Assembly (NCBI GenBank): GCA_900473685.1
Contig: UCNE01000009.1
Coordinates: 62,001 to 126,000 of the forward strand
Direction: 5' to 3'
Source: Hyphomicrobiales bacterium
GTDB lineage: Bacteria > Pseudomonadota > Alphaproteobacteria > Rhizobiales > Rhizobiaceae
Length of the DNA stretch: 64,000 nt
Under the pieces are notes generated by a model. It was not told where the DNA came from. It saw only the letters and a list, made by a program, of their open reading frames with translations, and searched no databases. This document shows, piece by piece, positions 1-8,142 of the stretch (position 1 is the stretch's first letter; the number at the start of each line of letters is the position of its first letter). Position numbers and translations under genes: made by a program.

Positions 1-256
1 GATGGTCGAACACGGTAAAGACCGGCGTCGTCAGCTGGACGATCCAGGCGATGGTGCCAAGCAGCCCCAGCCGCATCAGCAGCGCAAGGCCGATGCCGAT
101 CTTGCGCGCCTTTTCCCGGTGTTCGGGCGGCAATTTGTTGGTCAGGATCGAGATGAAGATCAGGTTGTCGATGCCAAGCACGACTTCCATGACGATCAGG
201 GTGATCAGGGCAATCCAGGCAGTCGGATCTTGCATCAGGAGCAAAATATCCTGCAT
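1..256 (-). CDS. TerC family integral membrane protein, N-terminal part (cut by window edge)
   Basis: Only the first 85 codons are present; the gene runs off the left edge. The visible protein starts MQDILLLMQDPTAWIALI and contains the stretch VLGIDNLIFISIL, with conserved acidic and Asn residues inside a membrane helix. This is the hallmark of TerC/Alx-type proteins, which are implicated in manganese export at the inner membrane. A second hydrophobic helix follows. An AAGGA sequence lies about 10 bases ahead of the ATG. The family call rests on this N-terminal part only. Confidence 0.8.
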   Translation of the reverse strand, partial: MQDILLLMQDPTAWIALITLIVMEVVLGIDNLIFISILTNKLPPEHREKARKIGIGLALLMRLGLLGTIAWIVQLTTPVFTVFDH

Positions 257-404
257 CGGGGGTGGTTCCTTCCTCGGCAATCAGCGTGCATATGCGGGAA
301 CCCGCGCCGCCGGATGGCAACGCGGGTGTAATTGATGTTTCTTATGTATGTGGAAACGGCAGCAAGGCAAGCGTCGAGGGGGGCACAAACCGGCCGCGAT
401 ACCG

Positions 405-1244
405 TTAACTCTTTACCGGAAGCCAGATTTCGGTCAGGCCCATCCCTGTTCTCGGGTCAAATCGTTCGTCATAGCGTTCCATCAGATCGGGAAGCCCGGA
501 ATGCGTATAGCCGGATGTGGGCAGCCATTCGGTAAAGATCGCGTTGCAGGTTGCCTGGATGCCGGAAATATGGCCGCGATGGGCAAAGATCGCATAGGTC
601 TGGGCGGGAAGTTTCAGAATTTCAAAGCCTTCGGGCAGTTCGTCGGTGTCGCGAACCTCGACGGCGGTCATATATTGAAAGCTGCTGTCCTGTCCTTCTT
701 CCTGCGTGCAGATGCCGTAGGCGGCATGCCCGGCCTGGCCGGTAATGCTGCCATCATGGGCGTTGAACCGCTGCCATTGCGAGGGGATACCGGCATTGGC
801 GCCGTAATTGTAGGTCTGCTGCAGGCCGGCCATCAGCATGGCTGGCGTGGTTTCAAATCGCGGTTCGTCCAGTCTTGGAAGGGGTGCGGTGTTCATGCGG
901 AGAGGCTCCATAAGATCGAGATCGCCAATATGCCCTCTGTTGCGAACCTCTTCCGGTGTTACGCCGAAATGCTCGCGAAAGGCACGGGTGAAGGCTTCAT
1001 GCGAGCTGTAACCCGCATCAAGGGCGACTGCGAGAATGCTGGATGCGCCACCGGCAAGGGACAGAGCCGCGGTGCTCAAGCGCTGCGCCCTGATATAACC
1101 ACTGATCGAAAAGCCCGTCGTCAGGCCAAAGACACGCGACAGGTGATAGCGGGAAAGTCCCGCCGTCTCCGCGATATCCTCCAGCGAGATATCCCCGGCG
1201 TAATGGCTTTCGATAAACCAGAGGGCCTTGCCGATTGCATTCAT
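405..1244 (-). CDS. AraC-family regulator with C-terminal GyrI-like ligand-binding domain
   Basis: A 279-aa cytoplasmic regulator. Residues ~1-105 form the double helix-turn-helix AraC DNA-binding domain (AGLSRYHLSRVF in the first unit, GYSSHEAFTRAFREHFGVTP in the second). Residues ~120-279 look like a GyrI/Rob-type effector-binding domain (ends GLTEIWLPV). This N-terminal-HTH, C-terminal-GyrI order is that of Rob/SoxS-like multidrug-responsive activators, but no target can be named from sequence. It stands alone, tail toward the TerC gene, with the TetR gene upstream on the same strand after an 85-base gap. Confidence 0.88.
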   Translation of the reverse strand: MNAIGKALWFIESHYAGDISLEDIAETAGLSRYHLSRVFGLTTGFSISGYIRAQRLSTAALSLAGGASSILAVALDAGYSSHEAFTRAFREHFGVTPEEVRNRGHIGDLDLMEPLRMNTAPLPRLDEPRFETTPAMLMAGLQQTYNYGANAGIPSQWQRFNAHDGSITGQAGHAAYGICTQEEGQDSSFQYMTAVEVRDTDELPEGFEILKLPAQTYAIFAHRGHISGIQATCNAIFTEWLPTSGYTHSGLPDLMERYDERFDPRTGMGLTEIWLPVKS

Positions 1245-1329
1245 TCAACCTCCCGCAGCAAACCGGATATGATCTTAGTGCCGATCAGTCGGCTTCATTT
1301 GATCGTGGTTGCGCGATTGCTGACGGCTC

Positions 1330-2022
1330 TCAGGCCGTTGCCCGGGTTCCATACGCGGCCATGAAGACGCGAACGGCGCCGCTAATGACCCGGTCGATTT
1401 CGTCCGGCGACGGCGGGGCCTCCATGGTTCCGAACAGGCGAAACTTGAAAAAGCCGCCACTGGCGAGGTCAAGAAACTGACCTGCGGCCAGATCGAGGTC
1501 ATCGATCTCGACGCTGCCGATGTCGACCTGGTGCGCCAGGAACTCCTGGAGGACTGTTCGCAGGTTTTCCGGCCCCTTGAAGAACCGCTGACACAGAACC
1601 GGCATGCGATCGCGGACACCCAGAACGGTGCGCATCGCGCTGATCACCTTTTCATCGGTCACGTGGGTAACGAAGCTGACGCCGAATTTGTAAAGCCCGG
1701 CTTCGACATCCTCGTGAGCGGCCAGCACCGTGCGGACAGCTGCCAGAAAAAGCGCGCGCTCGTTTTCGATGATCGCCGAAAACAGATCTTCCTTGTTCTG
1801 GAAGTAAACGTAGATCGTGCCTTTGGAAACGCCGGCTTCCCGCGTGATGTCGTTCATGCTGGCGGCGTCGAAACCGACGCCCATGAAAACGCGTTTTGCA
1901 CCCTCGATGATCTGTTCGCGCTTCGCCGGGTCCTCGCCCGCGGCACGGCGGCCGGAAAGGACCTCGCCCGGACAGTCTAAGGTCTCCGTTGCTTCTGCCA
2001 ATTTTTCATTACCTTCGGACAT
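1330..2022 (-). CDS. TetR/AcrR-family repressor of the adjacent efflux pump
   Basis: A 230-aa TetR-family protein. After a ~30-residue extension, residues ~36-82 hold the helix-turn-helix (SMNDITREAGVSKGTIYVYFQNKEDLF). The C-terminal half is the variable ligand-binding and dimer domain. The gene is transcribed away from an EmrA/EmrB-like pair, and two palindromes related by a GAACCG/CGGTTC core lie in the shared intergenic region. From this layout I infer local control: it represses itself and the pump until a toxic ligand binds. Confidence 0.88.
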   Translation of the reverse strand: MSEGNEKLAEATETLDCPGEVLSGRRAAGEDPAKREQIIEGAKRVFMGVGFDAASMNDITREAGVSKGTIYVYFQNKEDLFSAIIENERALFLAAVRTVLAAHEDVEAGLYKFGVSFVTHVTDEKVISAMRTVLGVRDRMPVLCQRFFKGPENLRTVLQEFLAHQVDIGSVEIDDLDLAAGQFLDLASGGFFKFRLFGTMEAPPSPDEIDRVISGAVRVFMAAYGTRATA

Positions 2023-2044
2023 TTTTGTCTCATTGTTAACTTTT

Positions 2045-2060
2045 CGAACCGACCGGTTCG
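2045..2060. promoter_or_regulatory. Palindromic operator 1, TetR/efflux divergent promoter
   Basis: CGAACC-gacc-GGTTCG is a perfect inverted repeat with a 4-base spacer, 22 bases upstream of the TetR start codon. It shares its CGAAC/GTTCG ends with the second palindrome 40 bases away. Assignment to the adjacent TetR protein is inference from position. Confidence 0.6.
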
Positions 2061-2099
2061 ATTTGACTTGATATGTGAGTGATTTCGCATTAAGTCAAT

Positions 2100-2120
2100 C
2101 GAACTGAACGGTTCGGTTCG
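2100..2120. promoter_or_regulatory. Palindromic operator 2, TetR/efflux divergent promoter
   Basis: The arms CGAACTGAAC and GTTCGGTTCG flank a single central base with one mismatch. The site lies 30 bases ahead of the EmrA-like start codon, where a bound repressor would block transcription of the pump. It is a relative of the palindrome at 2045-2060. Confidence 0.6.
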
Positions 2121-2150
2121 AATTTCTCATATCATGGCTGGTTGCGCAAT

Positions 2151-3374
2151 ATGTCAGTTTCAAGCAAATCCGGTGTTGCCCATGTCCGCCCCGTCGGCGA
2201 TGATTTCAAGGCGCCAGGCGAACAGATCGAGGCTCCTGAAGCCAAGAACGTGACGGAGCCTGCTGCCGAACAGCAGGCAGCCCCGCAGGTTGCCGCCGTC
2301 GCCGAAACGCCCGCCCCGAAGCGCCGCAAGATGGTGTTTCCGGTCATCGTGATTGCTGCTTTGGCAGCCGGTGGCTGGTACGGCTACGAGTGGTGGACCA
2401 ACGGCCGTTTCATGATCTCGACCGACGACGCCTATATCGAAGGCGATATCGCGTCGATTTCGCCGAAGGTGTCCGGCTATATCGAGAAGGTCAATGTTAT
2501 CGCCAACCAGCACGTCAAGGCTGGCGATCCGCTGATCACGCTCGACAAGGAAGACTACCGCATTGCCGCCGACCAGGCGCAGGCGCAGATCGATACGGAA
2601 AAACTGTCGCTGCAGCGTTTCGATGCGCAGATCGCCGGTGCCAAGGCCAGCGTCCAGCAGGCAGAAGCTCAGAAAACCGCCCTTGAGGCGACCGTCCGGG
2701 GTGCCGAAACCACGCTCAAGCGTGCCAGTGACCTCCAGTCAAAGGCAGTCGGTACGGTCGCCTCCCTCGATGATGCCACGGTGGCGCTCGATCAGGCCAA
2801 GGCAAATCTCATTGGCGGTGATGCGCAGATCGCCACGGCGAACGCCAACATCGCCGTGCTGGTTGCTCAGCGCGCCGAGGCCGAAAGCACCATCCGGACG
2901 CTCGAACTGGCCCGCGACAAGGCTCAGCGCGATCTCGGCTTCACGGTTCTGAAGGCGCCTTATGATGGTGTCATCGGCAATCTGGCCGTTCAGGACGGCG
3001 ACCTCGTTTCCGCGGGGCAGCGTCTGGCAGCCCTGGTGCCGACCGAACAGCTCTATATCGACGCCAACTTCAAGGAAACGCAGATCGCCCACATGGTTCC
3101 GGGCTCGAAGGTCAACATCCATGTGGATGCCTTCGACGAAGCGCCGATCGTCGGTACCGTGCAGTCGATCTCGCCGGCTTCCGGTTCGGTGTTCTCGCTG
3201 CTGCCGGCTGAAAATGCCACGGGCAATTTCACCAAAGTGATCCAGCGTGTTCCGGTCCGCATCGTCTTTCCGAAAGAGGTGCTCGACAGCGGCCGTCTTC
3301 GTGCCGGCTTGAGCGTGGTTGTCGATGTCGATACCCGCACCGCGCCGAAGCAGGAAACCGCTGCGGCCAAGTGA
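2151..3374 (+). CDS. EmrA/HlyD-family periplasmic adaptor of a multidrug efflux pump
   Basis: A membrane fusion protein of 407 aa from the ATG at 2151; a TTG at 2142 in frame would add three residues, and neither start has a strong ribosome-binding site. A Pro/Ala-rich cytoplasmic tail (~60 aa) is followed by one membrane helix (VFPVIVIAALAAGGWYGYEWW), the first lipoyl half (DDAYIEGDIASISPKVSGYI), a long helical hairpin rich in Ala/Gln, the second lipoyl half (VLKAPYDGVIGNLAVQDGD) and a beta-barrel domain. It would link the inner-membrane MFS partner encoded next to an outer-membrane channel, which is not in this window. Confidence 0.92.
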   Translation: MSVSSKSGVAHVRPVGDDFKAPGEQIEAPEAKNVTEPAAEQQAAPQVAAVAETPAPKRRKMVFPVIVIAALAAGGWYGYEWWTNGRFMISTDDAYIEGDIASISPKVSGYIEKVNVIANQHVKAGDPLITLDKEDYRIAADQAQAQIDTEKLSLQRFDAQIAGAKASVQQAEAQKTALEATVRGAETTLKRASDLQSKAVGTVASLDDATVALDQAKANLIGGDAQIATANANIAVLVAQRAEAESTIRTLELARDKAQRDLGFTVLKAPYDGVIGNLAVQDGDLVSAGQRLAALVPTEQLYIDANFKETQIAHMVPGSKVNIHVDAFDEAPIVGTVQSISPASGSVFSLLPAENATGNFTKVIQRVPVRIVFPKEVLDSGRLRAGLSVVVDVDTRTAPKQETAAAK

Positions 3375-3520
3375 TCCGTATGCCGCGCCGTCAAGGCGCG
3401 GCCTCAACGGTTGAGATAAATGTCCCGGGCCGGTGTGCCGGGACCCTGTGATGCACCAGTTTTCATGATCATGATGGCTCCCACGTTCGTCTGAACGCGG
3501 TCACGCCAGGAGCAATGCCG

Positions 3521-5116
3521 ATGGCTGCCACTGCAACAGCGGGTACGATGCCGCTTCCTGCCGCTCGCGCGGAAGAGAAGATGGATCCGAAACGGCTGAT
3601 CGCCTTTTTCGCGATGGTCTTCGGCATGTTCATGTCGATCCTCGACATCCAGATCGTTTCGGCCTCGCTGGCCGAAATCCAGGCTGGACTGTCGGCTGGT
3701 TCCGATGAAGTCGCCTGGGTGCAGACGGCCTATCTGATCGCCGAGGTCATCATGATCCCGCTGTCCGGCACCTTGGCCCGGATCGTCTCGACGCGTGTGC
3801 TGTTCTCTGTGTCGGCTGCAGGTTTTACCATCGCCAGCGCCCTTGCCGCGACGGCCACCAATATCGACCAGATGATCGTCTACCGGGTGCTGCAGGGTTT
3901 CATCGGCGGTGGCATGATCCCGTCGGTGTTCGCGGCTGCATTCACGATCTTCCCGCCGTCCAAGCGCAGTATCGTCTCGCCGATCATCGGCCTGGTCGCA
4001 ACGCTGGCGCCAACCATTGGACCGACCGTCGGCGGTTATCTCAGCCATGCCTTTTCCTGGCACTGGCTGTTCCTCGTCAATATTATCCCGGGCATCATCG
4101 TTACCATCGTGACCTGGAATTTCATCGATTTCGACAAGCCGGAGTGGAGCCTGTTCAAGAAGTTCGACTGGTGGGGCCTGTTGTCGATGGCGGTCTTCCT
4201 CGGCGCACTGGAATATGTGCTGGAAGAAGGCAACAAGAACGACTGGTTCAGCGACGAGTACATCTTTATCGGCGCGGTTGCATCCGCGCTTGGCGCTGCG
4301 GTCTTCTTCTATCGAGCGTTCAAGGTCGAATTCCCGATCGTGGATTTAAGGGCCTTCTCCAATCGAAACTTTGCCTTCGGCTCACTGTTCTCCTTTGTCA
4401 TGGGTATCGGGCTCTATGGCCTCACCTATATCTATCCACTCTATCTCGGCCGGATCCGTGGCTACGATTCGCTGATGATCGGCGAGACGATGTTCGTGTC
4501 AGGCCTGGCGATGTTCTGCACCGCGCCGATTGCGGGCAGGCTGTCTACCAAGGTCGATCCACGCGTCATGATGGCGATCGGTTTTGCCAGCTTCGCGTCC
4601 GGCACCTGGCTGATGAGCTCAATGACGGCGGATTGGGATTTCTATGAGCTTCTGCTGCCGCAGATCCTGCGCGGTTTCGGCTTGATGATGTGCATGGTGC
4701 CGATCAACAACGTCGCGCTCGGTACTTTGTCACCCGCGCGTATTCGCGGCGCATCCGGCCTGTTCAACCTGACGCGTAACCTCGGCGGTGCCGTTGGTCT
4801 TGCCGCCATCAACACCATTCTGACGCAGCGCCAGGAAGAGCACTACGCCCGCCTGCAGGAACATGTGCAATGGGGCAATCCAGAAGCCATGGACCAGCTG
4901 AACAACATGATCGCCAAGTACAATTCGCATGGCCTCGACGGCGCAACCATCGCCATCCAGAAGCTGTCCGGGATGGTGACGCAGCAGGCGATGGTCATGT
5001 CATTCATCGATGTGTTCCTGATCCTTACCGGCCTGTTCGGTGCCCTGGTTTTCTGCGCCTTCCTGATCCAGAAGCCCGCGCCCGTGCCGACCGGGGCCGG
5101 CGGTGGCGGACATTAA
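3521..5116 (+). CDS. DHA2-family (EmrB-like) MFS drug:H+ antiporter
   Basis: A polytopic transporter of 531 aa with about 14 predicted membrane helices, the size and topology of DHA2 transporters. The N-terminal half carries the family motif region (LDIQIVSASLAEIQAGL...WVQTAYLIAEVIMIPLSG) and the end is Gly-rich. AGGAG at 3508-3512 is 8 bases before the ATG at 3521 but only 2 before an in-frame ATG at 3515, so 3521 is the better start. It is probably co-transcribed with the adaptor gene 146 bases upstream under TetR control. The substrate cannot be read from sequence. Confidence 0.92.
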   Translation: MAATATAGTMPLPAARAEEKMDPKRLIAFFAMVFGMFMSILDIQIVSASLAEIQAGLSAGSDEVAWVQTAYLIAEVIMIPLSGTLARIVSTRVLFSVSAAGFTIASALAATATNIDQMIVYRVLQGFIGGGMIPSVFAAAFTIFPPSKRSIVSPIIGLVATLAPTIGPTVGGYLSHAFSWHWLFLVNIIPGIIVTIVTWNFIDFDKPEWSLFKKFDWWGLLSMAVFLGALEYVLEEGNKNDWFSDEYIFIGAVASALGAAVFFYRAFKVEFPIVDLRAFSNRNFAFGSLFSFVMGIGLYGLTYIYPLYLGRIRGYDSLMIGETMFVSGLAMFCTAPIAGRLSTKVDPRVMMAIGFASFASGTWLMSSMTADWDFYELLLPQILRGFGLMMCMVPINNVALGTLSPARIRGASGLFNLTRNLGGAVGLAAINTILTQRQEEHYARLQEHVQWGNPEAMDQLNNMIAKYNSHGLDGATIAIQKLSGMVTQQAMVMSFIDVFLILTGLFGALVFCAFLIQKPAPVPTGAGGGGH

Positions 5117-5180
5117 TTTAAGTCCCAGCGCTGCCGCGAACTGGTTCAATTAAATCCGCTTCTGTTGCGGTGAAAATAGC

Positions 5181-5214
5181 CAAAGAAAAGCCGGGAGAAA
5201 AATAGCCTCCCGGC
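5181..5214 (-). terminator. Rho-independent terminator on the minus strand
   Basis: The 8-bp perfect stem GCCGGGAG/CTCCCGGC (5190-5197 with 5207-5214, 9-base loop) is followed on the minus strand by TTTTCTTTG. It lies about 50 bases downstream of the 25-aa minus-strand ORF and fits as its terminator. It could also serve the efflux operon from the other side, though there is no U-tract in that direction. Confidence 0.7.
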
Positions 5215-5264
5215 AAATTGTTGACTACAAAGGCATGCGGCCTAAATAAACCGCCTAGGCCCGA

Positions 5265-5342
5265 TTAACGGCTACGAAAATGTCCGCAGACAAATTCAAG
5301 CTTGCCGAAGCGGATACGGTTGTACGGATTAACCCAAACCAT
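5265..5342 (-). CDS. Small basic protein, 25 aa, function unknown
   Basis: This ORF is too short for usual gene finding. It starts MVWVNPYNRIRFGKLEF and ends CGHFRSR, so it is rich in Arg, aromatic residues and Asn. AAAGGAG (minus strand, 5355-5349) sits 6 bases before the ATG, an ideal Shine-Dalgarno, and a good intrinsic terminator lies ~50 bases after the stop. Together these make a compact monocistronic unit. The peptide has no signal sequence or membrane segment; its single Cys and His are in the C-terminal CGHF. I do not recognise a family. The combination of signals is what supports it as a real gene. Confidence 0.55.
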   Translation of the reverse strand: MVWVNPYNRIRFGKLEFVCGHFRSR

Positions 5343-5463
5343 ATCATTCTCCTTTCGCAAAGCGATGGGCCTTGAAAGAAGTCGGCAGACGTGCGAATCT
5401 CTGAAGTGGAGTGGTCAAAGGATCGCTAGGCGTCTCTGCCTCTTTCGATTACTTGGTCATCTG

Positions 5464-5501
5464 AGCCGTCCTTCCTGGTGCAAACAGGTCGGGCGGCTTT
5501 T
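5464..5501 (+). terminator. Nested hairpin with U-tract, possible end of a small RNA
   Basis: The outer stem AGCCGTCC/GGGCGGCT (5464-5471 with 5491-5498, one G-U pair) encloses an inner stem CCTG/CAGG around the loop GTGCAAA, separated by a tt/tc internal loop. TTTTAATT follows. It is a well-formed intrinsic terminator on the plus strand, but no plus-strand gene ends nearby: the efflux operon stops ~350 bases upstream. It may terminate an unannotated small RNA that begins somewhere in 5350-5450. Confidence 0.5.
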
Positions 5502-5712
5502 AATTAGTCTCCCCTCTGGCGCCAATGCCCAGAGCGCGAGGGGCTGTCACGACCTTGCTTTCACTGCTTTGACCTCAAAATTTGTTGGCGGGAATCACTC
5601 AACGATCACCGCGACTCGAATATTGCGCTTAAATACTCTGTCGTCAATACTCTTGAGTAATCTTGGTTTCTCCAGTACTCTAGCAACACTGAGTTAGCGA
5701 GTCGGAGATGCA

Positions 5713-6642
5713 ATGAGCGACGCAACAGCCAAGGCAATTCGAAGCCCTAGTTATCCAAGCATGTCTTTGCGAGATGCTTTGCATGCGATCGGAAAAATTG
5801 AATCGGTCTATCGATCAATACCAATTGACCGAGAGACTGCAGCCAAATTGATAGGGTACAGTTCCCTCAGCGGTCCAGCGGCAAAAGCTCTTGCTGCATT
5901 GGCTGCTTACGGATTGTTTGATCGAGCCGGTAAGGGAGAGGCGCGCGTAACGCCCCGCGCTATCGCCATCTTGCATGCCGGAAACGAAGACGAGCGACGC
6001 ATGCACTTACTTGAGGCGGCATCCGAGCCGCCGCTCTTTAGTGAGTTGCGAGATCGCTTTTCGGGTATTGCCATTCCTCCAGAAAGCGGCGTCATAACAT
6101 ATCTTAATCGTCAGGGGTTCAATCCCAATGCGGTTCGCCCAGCCGCAAATGCGTTCTTGGAAACAATGCGATTTGTCGAGGAATTGAAAGCAAACGAAAG
6201 TCATGGCTCCAAGGTGACTGACGACATAGAATCTTCTGGGTCGAAGGCTGCTTCGAATGAAGCGACCTTCGGTGGAGCGGTCATCGGTGATCTTGTTCAA
6301 TGGGAATCCCAAGGCGTACTCCAGTTCCCAAAGCCTCTACGCGTCCGTTTCGTATCCGATGACGGGGAATGGATTGTGGTAGAGGGAAGCCAGACAGGTG
6401 TTCCTATGAGTGAAGTTATCGTTGAATCTAAGACACCAATTCAAAGGACAGCCCCCACATTCCATTTCTCTCAAGAGGAGGAATCCTTGGGCCCCGCACA
6501 GGGCGAAGTTGAGTGGATCAGGAGCAGGTTGGGTGGCGATACCAACGTTCGACTTCTTGTGAAGGGTGACATGGGGCCTAAGGAAATTGGAAAGCTAATT
6601 AGATTGCTAGAGGCCCAGAAACTTGTCCTCGAGGAAGACTGA
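5713..6642 (+). CDS. Hypothetical protein, 309 aa, probable accessory gene
   Basis: I do not recognise this protein with confidence. Residues ~15-95 are helical, with a pattern like a winged helix (ETAAKLIGYSSLSGPAAKALAALAAYGLFDRAGKGEARVTPRAIAIL). The middle (~165-200) is polar and low in complexity. The C-terminal end (residues ~255-309) looks like another small helical domain (LLVKGDMGPKEIGKLIRLLEAQKLV). There is no signal peptide or membrane helix. Codons and flanking DNA are clearly more AT-rich than in neighbouring genes, suggesting recent acquisition. A weak promoter-like pair (TTGAGT at 5653, TACTCT at 5676, 17 bases apart) precedes it, overlapping the inverted repeat TACTC-tt-GAGTA at 5648-5659. 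DNA binding is a guess. Confidence 0.7.
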   Translation: MSDATAKAIRSPSYPSMSLRDALHAIGKIESVYRSIPIDRETAAKLIGYSSLSGPAAKALAALAAYGLFDRAGKGEARVTPRAIAILHAGNEDERRMHLLEAASEPPLFSELRDRFSGIAIPPESGVITYLNRQGFNPNAVRPAANAFLETMRFVEELKANESHGSKVTDDIESSGSKAASNEATFGGAVIGDLVQWESQGVLQFPKPLRVRFVSDDGEWIVVEGSQTGVPMSEVIVESKTPIQRTAPTFHFSQEEESLGPAQGEVEWIRSRLGGDTNVRLLVKGDMGPKEIGKLIRLLEAQKLVLEED

Positions 6643-6913
6643 TTTCCAGACGGAAATCGGCAAGTTCTGTGAAGCCGCTCAACAACGGGATACGGACAAC
6701 GACGAGCGATCTTAAGGTGGTAAGCAAGATTGCCAAATCACCGGCGCTAAAGACGAGAACTATGAAAGAAAAAGCCCGCTGGTGACTAGGTTTTTTAAAC
6801 TGTGATTGACCTTTATCAGAAAGCGCTGAATAGGCCGGTTACCACTAACCGGCTGTACCTGAAAGCAATCATCGTCCAGAATGCCCTGAAGTCAGAAACT
6901 TCAAGGCATTTGC

Positions 6914-8047
6914 ATGAATGGCACCCCGTTTCCACCGCTGTCGCGGCGCTCGATTCTCCTCCAGATACTGGGGCTTGGCCTCGCCTCGTCCGTTCAGCCA
7001 GGATTCTCGACTGCTTCGGCGAAGATAGCGGTGCCATCCATTGACGCGACGTTCCTGTTTGCTGCCGATGTGCATACCTGCCTCATCTCCGGCGGTACGC
7101 TCAGCCCCAATTGCGCAGCAGAGGGCAAGACCGACGCCAATCTTTTGCGGCACGTGGCGGCGCTGAACCGCATCACGGAGTTTAACTGGCCAACGGAGAT
7201 TGGCGGCGTGGCAACGGGTCTCGCCGGGGCAGGCAAGAAGATCGCTCCGCCACTTGGCCTCGTGATCGGCGGTGACATGACGGATGATGGTGGCGGGCAG
7301 GTCAAGGTTCCGGGCGAGGGGCATCAGTTGCTGCAATTCTCCAGCCGCTATCAGCAGGGCACCGGCCCGGACCGGGTGCATTTCCCGGTCTATAACGGGC
7401 TTGGCAATCATGATCTCGATCAGGACGGAGGGCCGCCGCATATCGACTGGTACCGCCGCGAACTGCGCGACTATGTCGAGCTCAATCATCGCCAGACGGT
7501 GTTCTACAAACCGCCGGTGGCCGTGGCCAATTACGATATCGATTCCGACAATTACTCCTGGGATTGGGGTGGGCTGCATCTGGTGCAGTTGCAGCGTTTC
7601 GGCGGCGATACCAATAAGGGCGCGATTAGCGGTCTGGACTGGCTGAAACAGGATCTGGCAAATTCGGCTGCCGATGGCCGGCCGGTCGTCGTGTTTCAGC
7701 ATTACGGCTGGGATTCGTTTTCACTGGAGAAGTGGGATCCGGAGAAGATGACCTTTGATGACGCCGGCCCGGGCCATGCCCACTGGTGGGATGACGGCGA
7801 CCGGGCGGCATTACTTGCAGCACTGAAAGGCTACAATGTCGCTGGCCTGTTTCACGGCCACGAACACGATACGCCGATGATCTACAATCAGGAAGGCCTC
7901 GATCTGTTCAAGCCGGTGGCCACCTTCAAGGGCGGTTTTGCCGTCGCTCATATTACCAATCAATACATGGATGTGGTTCTCGCGCAGTCCCAAGGGGCCG
8001 ATGGCGATGTGACGTTTCTCAAGGCGTTCAGCAAGCGTTTTGGCTGA
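6914..8047 (+). CDS. Exported calcineurin-like metallophosphoesterase
   Basis: A 377-aa protein with an N-terminal hydrophobic leader preceded by two Arg (LSRRSILLQILGLGLASS), compatible with Tat or Sec export. The metallophosphoesterase motifs appear in order: D52-x-H54 (FAADVH), GGD120, GNHD (164-166 region), H262 (VVFQHYG) and GHEH (314-317). These ligate a two-metal centre that hydrolyses phosphomono- or diesters. The unusual N-terminal half (~60-115) may shape the substrate site. It is a single gene with ~270 bases of AT-richer DNA upstream. The substrate is unknown; phosphodiesters or phosphoproteins are possible. Confidence 0.85.
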   Translation: MNGTPFPPLSRRSILLQILGLGLASSVQPGFSTASAKIAVPSIDATFLFAADVHTCLISGGTLSPNCAAEGKTDANLLRHVAALNRITEFNWPTEIGGVATGLAGAGKKIAPPLGLVIGGDMTDDGGGQVKVPGEGHQLLQFSSRYQQGTGPDRVHFPVYNGLGNHDLDQDGGPPHIDWYRRELRDYVELNHRQTVFYKPPVAVANYDIDSDNYSWDWGGLHLVQLQRFGGDTNKGAISGLDWLKQDLANSAADGRPVVVFQHYGWDSFSLEKWDPEKMTFDDAGPGHAHWWDDGDRAALLAALKGYNVAGLFHGHEHDTPMIYNQEGLDLFKPVATFKGGFAVAHITNQYMDVVLAQSQGADGDVTFLKAFSKRFG

Positions 8048-8094
8048 TGCCTTTCGGCTGTGATTGCATGGAAATCACGCGGCGATAATTTTCT

Positions 8095-8108
8095 GATTTA
8101 CGTACATC
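8095..8108. promoter_or_regulatory. LacI-type operator-like palindrome before the xylose regulator
   Basis: GATTTACGTACATC is an inverted repeat with a CG centre (GAT-TACGTA-ATC positions match, one mismatched pair), 35 bases ahead of the LacI-family start codon. A CG-centred palindrome is typical for LacI-family operators. Autoregulation of the xylose locus is inferred. Confidence 0.4.
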
Positions 8109-8142
8109 AAATTTTCCTCTAAGGCTCGTTGCCGGAGGAAAC

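Noticed and set aside
5302-5697. 131-codon plus-strand frame in the AT-rich patch
   Set aside because: No ribosome-binding site and no family resemblance; it runs across the small ORF on the other strand and the orphan terminator.
6802-7044. 80-codon frame overlapping the metallophosphoesterase start
   Set aside because: No ribosome-binding site, and it overlaps the signal peptide region of a well-supported gene in another frame.
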